Assembly (NCBI RefSeq): GCF_022179065.1
Contig: NZ_BPQD01000024.1
Span: 1-64,000 of the forward strand
Length of the DNA stretch: 64,000 bases
Origin: Methylobacterium adhaesivum
GTDB taxonomy: Bacteria; Pseudomonadota; Alphaproteobacteria; Rhizobiales; Beijerinckiaceae
Direction of reading: 5' to 3'
A model generated the notes under the pieces. The model did not search any database. It saw nothing but the letters and a program-made list of their open reading frames with translations, and was not told the origin of the DNA. The position numbers and the translations under genes are program-made. Shown in pieces: positions 10,201-18,450 of the stretch (position 1 is the first letter of the stretch; each line of letters starts with the position of its first letter).

Positions 10201-10668
10201 GAGACCGGCTCCACCGCCCGGATCGCCATGATGTCGGCCAACGTGCACGAGATCAGCCCGTCGCGCGGCCACGATGCGCCCCACGACGCCATCATCGCCA
10301 AGCCGTTCGACCTGCGCGACTTCCTGGACGTCGTCGCCGGGCTGCTCGACCTCGCCTGGACCGCACCGGACTCGGCACCGACGGACGAAGGGGCGCCGGC
10401 CCCCGACGTCCCGCCGCAGTCGGAGGACGTGGCCGACCTGCTGCGCCTCGCCCGGATCGGCCATGTGCGCGGCCTCGCGGCGAAGCTCGCCGCCATGGCA
10501 GACGCCGCCGAGCCGCCGGTCGCGTTCCTCACACGACTGCGCGGCCTCGTGGAAGCCTACGACCTGCGCCGCGTCCTCTCCATCCTCGAAGAAGCGCGAG
10601 ATGCGCGCATTTTGGGGGCGGCAGAGGCGCGCGACGCGCCCAGGCCGGAGCCGGCCGGCGATGTCTGA
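7246..10668 (+). CDS. Hybrid sensor histidine kinase with N-terminal NCS1-type permease domain
   Basis: A protein of 1140 residues. Residues about 25-490 form a multi-helix domain resembling NCS1 nucleobase/cation symporters. A cysteine-rich segment follows (Cys497, 500, 512, 520, 523, 524, 530, 534), then two membrane helices, a coiled coil, a HisKA box with His680 in SHELRTPLNAVLGY, a HATPase (GIPEADLQRVFEPF; GTGLGLTIAH) and a receiver with Asp969. The start at 7246 gives MPEPQRILPIRRDYN; the open frame runs further upstream but into the divergent promoter region. The permease part probably senses or transports a nitrogenous solute, by analogy with SLC5-kinase fusions such as CbrA. The gene overlaps its response regulator by eight bases. 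The domain order is clear; the ligand is unknown. Confidence 0.85.
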   Translation: MPEPQRILPIRRDYNRFVADETLEDYALRFTAKAARRWSGLRVAQTALGAVSFLALEAIGGTLVLGFGFTNTLAALVVVALIIFATAVPICAYAARHGVDIDLLTRGAGFGYIGSTVTSLVYASFTFLFFAIEAAIMATALRMGFGLPLALGYLVSAVAVIPLVIYGITLISRFQIWTQPLWIVLNLLPLAFIVGRGGAPVADWLGFPGETGAGGFDLARFGLATGILLALLAQVGEQVDFLRFVPAPEPGREGRWWSAVLAAGAGWIVPGFLKILLGSFLAILALHHGVPADAAAEPTQMYAVAFGYVVDPGPRAIALTTAFVLVSQLKINVTNAYAGSIAWSNFFSRLTHSHPGRVVWLVFNVAIALLLMELGIDKTLASTLSLYAVVVSAWVGALSADLAVNKPLGLSPPGIEFKRAHLYAINPVGTGAMVLSMLAGFSAHLGWLGHVLTPFGPMLALVVAFLSAPAIAWATGGRYYLARTPKTDWNGAAAITCRVCEHPFEPEDMAECPAYGGAICSLCCSLDARCGDLCKPHGRLDVQAQDVLARVLPARTAVWLGAPLGRYLALMLTLVSAVALILGIVHAGAVSEHPEHRESLAAALTSVFLILIVILGIVAWLFVLAQESRHVALEETARQTRLYQAEIAAHKITDAKLQGAKEAAEAANLAKSRYVVGISHELRTPLNAVLGYAQLLEGDPTIPGPRQNGIRVIRRSAQHLSGLIDGLLDISRMEAGRLQIHRDEIRLSDFLDQIGDMIRLQAQGAGLEFRFTRPDTLPMVVATDEKRLRQILLNLLSNAVKFTPKGHVSLDLAYRSQIAVFTIRDTGLGIPEADLQRVFEPFERGTMAAALTTPGTGLGLTIAHLLAQIMGGEITVESVVGQGTCFRLRLMLASVARPKPVRPAQGTPEAVRTYSGARRTILVADDDAAHRGLMREILEPLGLRVIEAADGPACLALAAEDPPDLFLLDIAMPGMTGWVLARTLRETGSTARIAMMSANVHEISPSRGHDAPHDAIIAKPFDLRDFLDVVAGLLDLAWTAPDSAPTDEGAPAPDVPPQSEDVADLLRLARIGHVRGLAAKLAAMADAAEPPVAFLTRLRGLVEAYDLRRVLSILEEARDARILGAAEARDAPRPEPAGDV

Positions 10669-11566
10669 GGTGCAGCGCGACATCGTCCTCGTGGTCGACG
10701 ATTCCCCCGATACCCTGAGTTTCCTGACCGAGGCCATCGAGCGTTCGGGCGCCACCGTGCTCGTGGCGGTGGCCGGAGATCTCGCCCTGTCGCTCGTCGA
10801 CGAGATCACCCCCGACATCATCCTGATGGACGCGGTGATGCCCGGCATGGATGGGTTCGAGACCTGCCGGCGTCTCAAGGCTCGTGGCCACCTCGCCCAT
10901 GTGCCGGTGATCTTCATGACCGGCCTGTCGGAGACCGAACACATCGTGAGGGGGCTGGAGGCGGGCGGGGTCGACTACGTGACGAAGCCCATCGCGCCGG
11001 ACGAAATCCTGGCGCGCATCCGGGTGCATCTCGCGGGTGCGCGGGTGGCGCAGAGTGCGCGTGCTGCCCTCGACACCGCCGGCCGCACCCTGTTCGCCGT
11101 GGACGGGCAGGGCGCAATTCTCTGGTCAACACCCCAGGCCGCCCGGCTACTCGCGGGCATCGCCCCGCCGGACGGCGCCGGCCTGCCGCCGCAGGCGCGG
11201 GCGTGGCTCGTCGCCTGCCGCGCCGGCACGACCTCGGGCGCCCTGACCCTCACGGACGGGAACGGAATCGTCCACACCCTGAGCGTGATCGGAGGCACCG
11301 GCGACGAGATCCTCCTGCGGCTCGCCCGCGATTCGGGTGAGGCCGGGATCGAGCGCCTGCGGGCGCGCCTGCCCGTGACGGGGCGCGAGGCCGAGGTGCT
11401 GCTGTGGCTCTCGCGCGGCAAGGCGAGCCGCGACATCGGTGAGATCCTGGGCCTCAGTCCCCGTACGGTGACGAAGCACCTGGAGGGTATCTACGCCAAG
11501 CTCGGCGTCGAGAACCGGACGGCGGCCTCCCTCATCGCGGCCCGCCACCTTCAGGATCTGGAGTAG
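10661..11566 (+). CDS. Response regulator with LuxR-type HTH
   Basis: A 301-residue regulator. The receiver spans about residues 7-125, with the acidic pair Asp13/Asp14, Asp57 in LMDAVMPGMDG and Lys in the VTKPI motif. A central PAS-like or linker segment lies at about 135-225, and a GerE/LuxR helix-turn-helix at about 235-295 (LPVTGREAEVLLWLSRG, then SPRTVTKHLEGIYAKLGV). It overlaps the kinase stop by eight bases, so the two are surely co-translated partners. It is a good candidate to bind the dyad at 7123-7140 and control the amide operon; that target is inferred from position only. Confidence 0.88.
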   Translation: MSEVQRDIVLVVDDSPDTLSFLTEAIERSGATVLVAVAGDLALSLVDEITPDIILMDAVMPGMDGFETCRRLKARGHLAHVPVIFMTGLSETEHIVRGLEAGGVDYVTKPIAPDEILARIRVHLAGARVAQSARAALDTAGRTLFAVDGQGAILWSTPQAARLLAGIAPPDGAGLPPQARAWLVACRAGTTSGALTLTDGNGIVHTLSVIGGTGDEILLRLARDSGEAGIERLRARLPVTGREAEVLLWLSRGKASRDIGEILGLSPRTVTKHLEGIYAKLGVENRTAASLIAARHLQDLE

Positions 11567-11610
11567 GCGGACACGCCGACAGCGCCCCGGGGCGAGCGCC
11601 GGCCGTGCCG

Positions 11611-13083
11611 TCAGGCGAGGGCGCGGGCGGCGTTGTTGACGGCCTGCACCGAGGTATCGACCTCCCGGGCCGCGTGGGCGATGCCATCCATCGTCTGCCG
11701 GATGAGTTCGACGCTCTGGGCCGCGTGCTGCATGTTCACCGACATGTCGCGGGTGACGGCCGCCTGCTCGGTGACCGCCGACGAGACGCTGAGCGAGATC
11801 TCGCTCAGGTGCCGGATGCTGTGGCCGATGGCCTCGATGGCGTGCACGGCCTGGCTCGTGGAGGCCTGCACCGCCGCGATCTGGGTGCCGATCTCCTCCG
11901 TGGCGCGCGACGACTGGTTGGCGAGCGCCTTCACCTCGGCCGCCACCACGGCGAAGCCGCGACCCGCCTCGCCGGCCCGCGCCGCCTCGATGGTGGCGTT
12001 GAGCGCCAGCAGATTCGTCTGGTCGGCGATGGATCGGATCACCCCGATGACCTCGCCGATTTTGTCGGCCGAGGCCGTGAGCCCGGAGATGATGGCTCCG
12101 GCCTCGACCGAGCGATGCACCGCCTCGTCGGCGGCGCCCTTGGCCTCGACGGCGTGGCGGCTCAGCTCCTCGATGGAGGACGAGAATTCCTCGGCCCCAG
12201 CCGCCACGGCCTGGACACTGCTGGAGGTCTGAGCCGTGGTCTCGGCGGTGGTGGAGGCCTGCCGGCTCACGTCCGAGATCGCTCCGGTGATGACGCCGAG
12301 ATCCTGTTCGATGGCGCGCTGGCCGTCGCGGCGGCGGTTCCGGTCGTTGACCTGGGCGGTGATGTCGATGGCGAACTTCACCACGGCGCAGGTCTTGCCG
12401 TCCGGGCCGACGATCGGGTTGTAGCCTCCGTGGATCCAGATTTCGCGGCCGCCTTTGGCCAAGCGGCGGAACTCTCCCGTCCGAGGCTCGCCGTCGGCAA
12501 GGGTGCGCCAGAACGTCGAATAGGCCGCCCCGTCGCGTTCCTCGGGGAACACGAACAGGCTGTGATGCTTTCCCTTGATCTCGTCGAGGCGGTAGCCGAG
12601 GGCCTCGAGGAAGTTCGCGTTGGCGTCGGTCACGATACCGTCGAGGGAGAAGTGAATGACGGCCTGGGTCCGGTTGATCGCCGCGATCTGCCCTTCGTAG
12701 GCGACGGTGCGCAGCTTCTGCATTGTAATGTCGGTGGCGAGCTTGATCACCCGCACCACCTTGCCGGTCCGGTTCAACACCGGGTTGTAGGTCGCCTGGA
12801 TCCACACCTCGCGTCCGCTCTTTGCCGTCCGCATGAACTCCCGAGCCTGGAACTGGCCGGTGCGCAGGGCCGCCCAGAAACCCTGATAGGCCTGGGATTC
12901 CCGCTCCTGGGACGGGACGAAGAGACTGTGATGTCGCCCCCGGATCTCCTCGAGGCGATACTCCATCAGGTCGAGGAACATCTGATTTGCCGTCAGTACG
13001 GTGCCATCCGGACTGAACTCAATCCGGGCTTGCGATCGATCGATCGCATTGAGGAGGGGACGGCTTCCGATATCGAGCATCAT
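11611..13083 (-). CDS. Soluble methyl-accepting chemotaxis protein with two PAS domains
   Basis: A 490-residue chemoreceptor without membrane segments. Two tandem PAS domains with PAC motifs (residues about 12-125 and 135-245) each contain an EI.G.HHSLFV segment and a W-I-AxYNP/HGGYNP segment, so they probably arose by duplication. The signalling domain follows, with the conserved tip [20 protein letters not shown] and [15 protein letters not shown]. The start is one of two adjacent Met codons (13083 or 13080); an upstream start at 13149 lies in the AT-rich leader and lacks support. It probably reports a cytoplasmic redox or energy signal to a CheA. The cofactor cannot be read from the sequence. 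It is monocistronic. Confidence 0.88.
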   Translation of the reverse strand: MMLDIGSRPLLNAIDRSQARIEFSPDGTVLTANQMFLDLMEYRLEEIRGRHHSLFVPSQERESQAYQGFWAALRTGQFQAREFMRTAKSGREVWIQATYNPVLNRTGKVVRVIKLATDITMQKLRTVAYEGQIAAINRTQAVIHFSLDGIVTDANANFLEALGYRLDEIKGKHHSLFVFPEERDGAAYSTFWRTLADGEPRTGEFRRLAKGGREIWIHGGYNPIVGPDGKTCAVVKFAIDITAQVNDRNRRRDGQRAIEQDLGVITGAISDVSRQASTTAETTAQTSSSVQAVAAGAEEFSSSIEELSRHAVEAKGAADEAVHRSVEAGAIISGLTASADKIGEVIGVIRSIADQTNLLALNATIEAARAGEAGRGFAVVAAEVKALANQSSRATEEIGTQIAAVQASTSQAVHAIEAIGHSIRHLSEISLSVSSAVTEQAAVTRDMSVNMQHAAQSVELIRQTMDGIAHAAREVDTSVQAVNNAARALA

Positions 13084-13670
13084 GAAATTTCTTCGACCAC
13101 CGAGCGCCAACGCGTCGCTGTGACCTACATAGCAAAGGATAACTAACAAATGTTTAAAGTTTTAGAAGACATAAAACGAATAATACAAAATTCGCAGTTC
13201 AATACTGAAACTATCATCACATAAATGTGATGCAGGCGAAAGAATATATAGATCGAGGCGGCCAAATCGACATTTCCACAAGATTGTTACTATAGGACAA
13301 CGGGACATTTCGAACTGCTTGCCCTAGCTTGCCCAGGGCCATCCCAAGTACTCCTCCATCAATCCATCGATGCTTCGGATTGACTTTGAATACTGGCGCG
13401 ACAACGGGCAATTGAAGGCCACGTCAGCCGGCCTTCGCGGTGTGCTCGCGTTCGCCTACGCGAACGGTCCGGCGGCAGGCGGGTCGGGGTGCGCCTTCGC
13501 CGCACCCGGCGATTCGTCCGAGTGATGAAGCTTCGGCGGAATCCGTGCGTTGTCCATTCGAACCCCGACCGCCCTGGCGGCTCTCACGATGGCTCGATGC
13601 CCCTGACGCCCGAGGCGAGAGCGCCGTTGGAGGTCGGGCATCGTGAGAGCGACGCTCATGCCATGAGATC
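13084..13670. other. 587-base AT-richer gene-free region
   Basis: No gene is supported. The part at about 13130-13420 is clearly richer in A and T than anything nearby and contains short frames in both directions without a ribosome site or recognisable domain. It should hold the promoter of the chemoreceptor (minus) and of the secreted propeller genes (plus). The base composition could reflect promoter DNA or an eroded acquired fragment. Confidence 0.5.
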
Positions 13671-14864
13671 ATGATGCCTCTGTTTCCGACCGCTCCCTTC
13701 TCCCGTGCGGCGACCCTTTTCGCCGTCCTCGTCGCCGGAACGAGTTTGGGGGGAGCCCCGGCCACCGCGCAGCCGGCCCCTCCCCCCGGGAACGCCCTGA
13801 CCAAGGTGGCGAGCTTCGAGCATCAGGTCACCGGCGTCACCGTGTCGAGGGACGGGCGGATCTTCGTGAACTTCCCGCGCTGGACCGAGGACACCGCGGT
13901 GTCCGTCGCCGAGGTAAAGGACGGCAAGGTCGTGCCCTTCCCCGATGCCGCCTGGAATTCCTGGCGCAACGCAAAGAAGGACGAAGTCTCGCCCGGGGAT
14001 CACTGGATCTGCGTACAGAGCGTGGTGGCGAGCCCCGACGGCAACGTCTGGGTCCTCGATCCCGCCGCCCCCGCCATGGGTGCCCTGGTGCCCGGTGGTC
14101 CGAAGCTCGTCGAGATCGACCTGAAGACCAATCGCCCGGCCCGCACCATCGCGTTCGACGAGACGGTGGCGCCGCAGGGCTCGTACCTTAATGACGTGCG
14201 CTTCGCGCCGGATGGGAAGACCGCCTACCTCACGGATTCCGGGGCCAAAGGCGCCCTCGTGGTGGTGGATCTCGACAGCGGCAAGGCGCGCCGCGTCCTC
14301 GACGGCGATCCCTCGACGCAGCCCGACAAGGGCGTGACCGTGACCTATGACGGCAAGCCCCTGCGCCGGCCCGACGGGCGTGGCGTCGAGTTCGCCGCCG
14401 ACGGCATCGCCCTCTCACCCGACGGCAAGACGCTCTATTGGCAGGCGATCAAGGGCAAGACCCTCTACAGCCTGCCGACGGAGGCGCTCGCCGGCGGCGT
14501 CACCCAGGCCTTGATGCCGACGGCGCTCGCCGACAAGAGCCTCGCGGGCCGGATCGAGACCGTGGGCGAGAACGGCCCGGCGGACGGGCTCATCATCTCC
14601 CGTCACGACGGGCGGATGTACATTACCTCGCCGCAGGACGATTCGATCAAGGTCCGCGACCTCTCGGCCAAGGGCGCGGCGACCGCCACCGTCATCAAGG
14701 ACGCGCGCCTGCGCTGGCCGGACACCTTCGGGGAGGGCCCGGACGGAACGCTCTACGTCACCACCTCGCGCATCCAAGACTCCGCCTTCTACAAGCCCGA
14801 TGCCCCGGCGGCCCTGCCCACCGACCTCTGGAGCTTCAAGCCGGTCGCGGCACCGGCGCGCTGA
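13671..14864 (+). CDS. Exported royal-jelly/yellow-family beta-propeller protein
   Basis: A 397-residue protein with a cleavable leader (hydrophobic residues 12-33, Ala-rich end). The body matches the major royal jelly protein/yellow family: YLNDVRFAPDGKTAYLTDSG, GALVVVDLDSGKARRVLDG, FAADGIALSPDGKTLYW and RWPDTFGEGPDGTLYVT repeats. Such proteins are six-bladed propellers; bacterial members have no settled function. It is followed closely by two more exported propellers, suggesting one operon. The start may be either of two consecutive Met codons. The family call is strong and the ligand is unknown. Confidence 0.82.
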   Translation: MMPLFPTAPFSRAATLFAVLVAGTSLGGAPATAQPAPPPGNALTKVASFEHQVTGVTVSRDGRIFVNFPRWTEDTAVSVAEVKDGKVVPFPDAAWNSWRNAKKDEVSPGDHWICVQSVVASPDGNVWVLDPAAPAMGALVPGGPKLVEIDLKTNRPARTIAFDETVAPQGSYLNDVRFAPDGKTAYLTDSGAKGALVVVDLDSGKARRVLDGDPSTQPDKGVTVTYDGKPLRRPDGRGVEFAADGIALSPDGKTLYWQAIKGKTLYSLPTEALAGGVTQALMPTALADKSLAGRIETVGENGPADGLIISRHDGRMYITSPQDDSIKVRDLSAKGAATATVIKDARLRWPDTFGEGPDGTLYVTTSRIQDSAFYKPDAPAALPTDLWSFKPVAAPAR

Positions 14865-14893
14865 TCCGTCCCCGAGTGCGAGACGACGATGCC

Positions 14894-15889
14894 ATGAACC
14901 GACGCACCCTCCTGCGCCACACCGCCCTCGGCCTCGCCCTCGCGGCGGGGCCGCGGGCCGTGCTGACTCCCCGCGCCGCCTGGGCCGCGCCTCTCCTGCG
15001 CTTCGACGACCCGGAGTTCCGGGCCGTGGTCGATCCGGAGGCGCGCCTCGTCACCCTGTATACCGACGGACGCTGGTGCGAGGGACCGTGCTACGCCGCC
15101 CATCTCGGCGGTCTGGTGTTCAGCGATGTCCGGGCCAACCGCATGCTGCTGATCGACGACGACGGTGCGGTCCGCACCTTCCGCGACCCCTCCGACAACG
15201 CCAACGGCAACACCCTCGACGCGCAGGGCCGTCTCGTCACCTGCGAGCACCGGGGCCGGCGCGTGGTGCGCGCAGAGTCCGACGGCTCCCTGACCGTCCT
15301 GGCCGACCGCTACGCGGGCAAGCCCCTGAATTCACCCAACGACGCCAGCCTCGCGGCCGATGGAGCGATCTGGTTCACGGATCCGGTCTTCGGCATCGCC
15401 ATGCCCGAGGAGGGGATCGTGCGGAGGCCCGAACAAACGGCGCGGCGGATCTACCGCATCGATCCGGACGGGACGGTGACGGGCCAGAGCGACGCCCTCG
15501 ATCAGCCGAACGGCCTCGCCTTCAGCCCGGACGGGCGACGGCTCTACGTCAGCGACACCGGCGCTTCCCTCAACCCGGAGGGCGCGCGCGCCATCCTGGC
15601 GTTCCCGGTGGAAAACGGACGGTCCCTCGGGACCCCACACCCCTTCGCGACCGTGGAGGCGGGGGTGCCCGATGGCCTCGCGGTGGATGCCGACGGACGG
15701 GTCTACGCCGCCTGCGGCGACGGCGTCCGGGTGTTCGCGCCCGATGGCCGGCTCCTCGGGCGGATCGCCACGGCGCGCGAGGCCGCCAACGTCACCTTCG
15801 GAGGTCGCGACGGGCGCCGCCTCTTCGTCGCGTCCGGCCCTGCCATCCACGCCATCGACCTCAAGGTCCGCGGCGCGGGCCGCGCCTGA
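14894..15889 (+). CDS. Exported SMP-30/gluconolactonase-family protein
   Basis: A 331-residue protein. The leader MNRRTLLRHTALGLALAAG is Tat-like, with cleavage expected after AWA near residue 32. The body is an SMP-30/gluconolactonase/LRE propeller. Probable metal ligands are visible: Glu in CEGPCY, Asn in LNSPNDAS and Asp in PDGLAVDADG, with PNGLAFSPDGRRLYVSDT between. Members hydrolyse sugar lactones or related esters using a divalent metal. The start at 14894 lies 30 bases after the preceding royal-jelly gene. It is flanked by two royal-jelly-family genes, an arrangement hinting at a shared periplasmic substrate. The precise lactone is unknown. Confidence 0.85.
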   Translation: MNRRTLLRHTALGLALAAGPRAVLTPRAAWAAPLLRFDDPEFRAVVDPEARLVTLYTDGRWCEGPCYAAHLGGLVFSDVRANRMLLIDDDGAVRTFRDPSDNANGNTLDAQGRLVTCEHRGRRVVRAESDGSLTVLADRYAGKPLNSPNDASLAADGAIWFTDPVFGIAMPEEGIVRRPEQTARRIYRIDPDGTVTGQSDALDQPNGLAFSPDGRRLYVSDTGASLNPEGARAILAFPVENGRSLGTPHPFATVEAGVPDGLAVDADGRVYAACGDGVRVFAPDGRLLGRIATAREAANVTFGGRDGRRLFVASGPAIHAIDLKVRGAGRA

Positions 15890-15920
15890 TCCTCACTGTT
15901 TTCGAACCTCGGAACCCATC

Positions 15921-17138
15921 ATGCCCCTCGCGCGACGCGACCTCCTCACCGCCGGCCTCGGCGGTGCCGCCGGCCTCGCCGGAGCCGCCACCCTGTCCGC
16001 CGCACAACCGAGCGCCGCTGCGGGTTCCGAAACGGCCGCGGCGCCCGGGGCGGGGGCCGGCGTGACCACGGACCGGACGCCCGGCGGCCTCGAACTCGCC
16101 TTCGTCGCCGATGCGCCGTCGACGCCCACCGGTCTCGCCATCGCGCGGGGCGGGCGCGCCTTCATCATGATGCCGCGCTTCGACGCCAAGGTGCCCTACA
16201 CCCTCGGGGAGGTTCTGCCCGGCGGCGCGGTGAAGCCCTATCCCGACCTCGAGTCCAATCAGCCCGATCCGGCCCAGGCGCAGGCGCGATTCTTCCATGT
16301 CCCCAATGGGGTGTTCGACCGGGACGACACCCTGTGGCTCCTCGATGCCGGCCTGCCGGACGGGTCCGGCCCGCCGGTGAAGGGCGGCGCGAAGCTCGTG
16401 CAGATGGACATCGCCCGCAACCGTATCCTGCGGGTGGTTCCCCTTGAATCCGGGATCGGCCCGACCTCGTCCCTGAACGACCTGCGCATCGACATCCGCG
16501 ACGGCTACGCCCGCGCCTACATCACCGACCAGGGCCAGGACGGGGAGGGGGCGATCCTCGCCGTCGATCTCGCCACGGGGCGGGTGGCGCGGCGCCTCCA
16601 CGGCCATGCCAGCACGAAGTCACAAAAGGGCGTCCTGAAACTCGTCGAGGGCCGGGCCGTGGTGCAGCGGAAGGGGAACGCGCCGCCCCGCCCGGTCCAG
16701 GGCGGTGCCAACGGCATCGCCCTGAGCCCCGACGGACGGCGCTTGTACTATGCCCCCCTCATGGGCCGTCACCTCTATGCCGTCGACACCCAGGCCCTCC
16801 TCGATCCTCAGACGTCCGATGCGGGCGTCGCGGCCGGCGTCGCGGATCTCGGCGAGAAGGGGCTCACCGGCGGCCTCACCACAGATTCGAAGGACCGGGT
16901 CTACCTCGCCCTGCAGGAATTCAACGCGGTGGGCCGGCGCAACCCGGACGGCAGCGTCGAGATCCTCGCCTCTGACCCACGCCTGATCTGGGCCGACACG
17001 TTCTGGATCACCCCCGATCGGTGGCTCCACATCTCGTCGGCCCAGGTCAACCGGCGCCCGGAATACAACGACGGCACGGATCGGCAGCAGCCGCCCTACG
17101 CGATCCTGAAGATGCGGATCGACGCCGACCCGGCGTAG
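15921..17138 (+). CDS. Exported royal-jelly/yellow-family beta-propeller protein (second copy)
   Basis: A 405-residue protein with a twin-arginine leader (ARRDLLTAGLGGAAGLAGA) and a mature part starting in an Ala-rich stretch. The royal-jelly family signature is present: GGAKLVQMDIARNRILR, SLNDLRIDI, AYITDQGQDGEGAILAVDL, GANGIALSPDGRRLYYAPL and IWADTFWITPDRWLHISS. It is related to, but clearly diverged from, the product at 13671-14864, so the pair is an old duplication or was assembled together. It lies 31 bases after the SMP-30 gene, consistent with one transcript. Function unknown. Confidence 0.82.
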   Translation: MPLARRDLLTAGLGGAAGLAGAATLSAAQPSAAAGSETAAAPGAGAGVTTDRTPGGLELAFVADAPSTPTGLAIARGGRAFIMMPRFDAKVPYTLGEVLPGGAVKPYPDLESNQPDPAQAQARFFHVPNGVFDRDDTLWLLDAGLPDGSGPPVKGGAKLVQMDIARNRILRVVPLESGIGPTSSLNDLRIDIRDGYARAYITDQGQDGEGAILAVDLATGRVARRLHGHASTKSQKGVLKLVEGRAVVQRKGNAPPRPVQGGANGIALSPDGRRLYYAPLMGRHLYAVDTQALLDPQTSDAGVAAGVADLGEKGLTGGLTTDSKDRVYLALQEFNAVGRRNPDGSVEILASDPRLIWADTFWITPDRWLHISSAQVNRRPEYNDGTDRQQPPYAILKMRIDADPA

Positions 17139-17268
17139 GACTCACGATCCGACGGCCGGTCCCCACGCGTTCATTCAATCAAAAGGTGATTTCTCGGAAC
17201 GAAACAACCGCACCTTAACCCGGCGGGTTCATACGAGAGCGGGGACGCCGAGTCTCCCGGACGTCCCG

Positions 17269-18450
17269 ATGCCTTCACGCCGCACAACCATCGACACGAT
17301 ACGGGGCCTTTGCCTCGTCAACATCTTCGTTGGTCATCTTCAACTGGGGGAGCTTCACGCAGCGTCGCCGTCGCGACTGGGGTTCTCCGACAGCGCCGAC
17401 ATTTTCGTCCTGTTGAGCGGAATCTCCACCGCCCTGGCCTTCGGAAGACGAGCGTCCGGGCCGTTCCCAAAGCTGCTGCTCAGTCTCTGGCGCCGCGCCG
17501 CACGCATCTTCGCCTTCAACATCGGCATCGTTGTCGCGACGCTGCTCATCTTCATCACGGTGATCGCCCTGCGGGGGTCGGAACAGGGCTACGCCGATCA
17601 CCTGCGGCTCTTGCGGGAACCGGGGCTGGAAACCCTGCTCTGGCACGCGGTGACCCTGCGCCAGTCTGTGGGCCACTCGACCATCCTACGCCTGTACGTC
17701 GCACTGATGCTGATGGCGCCGGTCTGGCTCCGGTTGGCGGTGTGGCGCTGGTGGGCCCCCCTCGCAAGCGCCGGCCTCCTGTGGATTGCCGGGGGGCATT
17801 TCCATCTCGTGATTCTCAACTCCCTGACGGGCGAGCCCTTCCTCCTGGGCATCGTGCCCTGGACGCTGCTATTCTGCATCGGCATCACTATCGGGATGGC
17901 CATGCAACGGGGCGTGCAGGTTCCGGTGACCCCGCTCCTCGTGATCCCCGCCGTTGCCGTACTGCTCGGGTACCTCGTCCTCGTCGTCGTCGTGGCTCCC
18001 TCCTGGCCGCCGGCCCAGGCGTGGATCGCGAGCCGCAACGAGCATTTCTGGATCGGCGCCAGCAAGATCTATCAGTCGCCCCTGCGGCTTCTGCACATGT
18101 TGTCCCTGACCTACCTCGTGATGGCTCTGCCGAAGGCACCCCTGATCCGCCTGCTTCACGCGGCCCGGGCCGACCAGTTCCTGCCGCGCCTCGGCCGGTC
18201 GTCCCTGCCGGTCTTCGCCGTCGGCGCGGTCGGCGCCGTCCTGGCGGATGAGGTTCTCGACCTCGTTCGCGACGAGACCGGCGCGGCATGGCTGCCGGCG
18301 TTCGTCGTAGAGGTCACCGCCATCGCCGCCTACCTGTGGCTCGCCGACCTGATCAGCCGACGCCGTCCGGTGCCCTCCGCCATGCGGGATCCGGGGCGGC
18401 TGCACCTGGGCAGCCGCCTTTCGACGAACGAGCCGGCGCTCAGATCGTGA
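17269..18450 (+). CDS. OpgC-like multi-pass membrane protein
   Basis: A 393-residue membrane protein with about ten hydrophobic segments. The opening TIDTIRGLCLVNIFVGHL carries the D-x2-RG and His pattern of OpgC and related acyltransferase-3-like proteins; FSDSADIFVLLSGIS and an internal NEHFWIGASKIYQSPLRLLHML segment also fit the OpgC family. OpgC adds succinyl groups to periplasmic glucans, but many alphaproteobacterial paralogues have unproven substrates. Its 3' end overlaps the convergent SDR gene by 11 bases. The family is likely and the reaction is not certain. Confidence 0.75.
   Translation: MPSRRTTIDTIRGLCLVNIFVGHLQLGELHAASPSRLGFSDSADIFVLLSGISTALAFGRRASGPFPKLLLSLWRRAARIFAFNIGIVVATLLIFITVIALRGSEQGYADHLRLLREPGLETLLWHAVTLRQSVGHSTILRLYVALMLMAPVWLRLAVWRWWAPLASAGLLWIAGGHFHLVILNSLTGEPFLLGIVPWTLLFCIGITIGMAMQRGVQVPVTPLLVIPAVAVLLGYLVLVVVVAPSWPPAQAWIASRNEHFWIGASKIYQSPLRLLHMLSLTYLVMALPKAPLIRLLHAARADQFLPRLGRSSLPVFAVGAVGAVLADEVLDLVRDETGAAWLPAFVVEVTAIAAYLWLADLISRRRPVPSAMRDPGRLHLGSRLSTNEPALRS

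Noticed and set aside
8806-10944. 712-codon minus-strand frame opposite the hybrid kinase
   Set aside because: The composition is Arg/Gly/Asp-rich without domains. The plus strand carries clear HisKA, HATPase and REC motifs.
13217-13411. Short minus-strand frame in the AT-rich gap
   Set aside because: 64 codons, no ribosome site and no family likeness, so a chance frame in AT-rich DNA is likelier.
17196-17220. GGAAC followed by AT-rich bases before the OpgC-like gene, possible EcfG general-stress promoter
   Set aside because: The matching CGTT-type second element is not found at the expected spacing.
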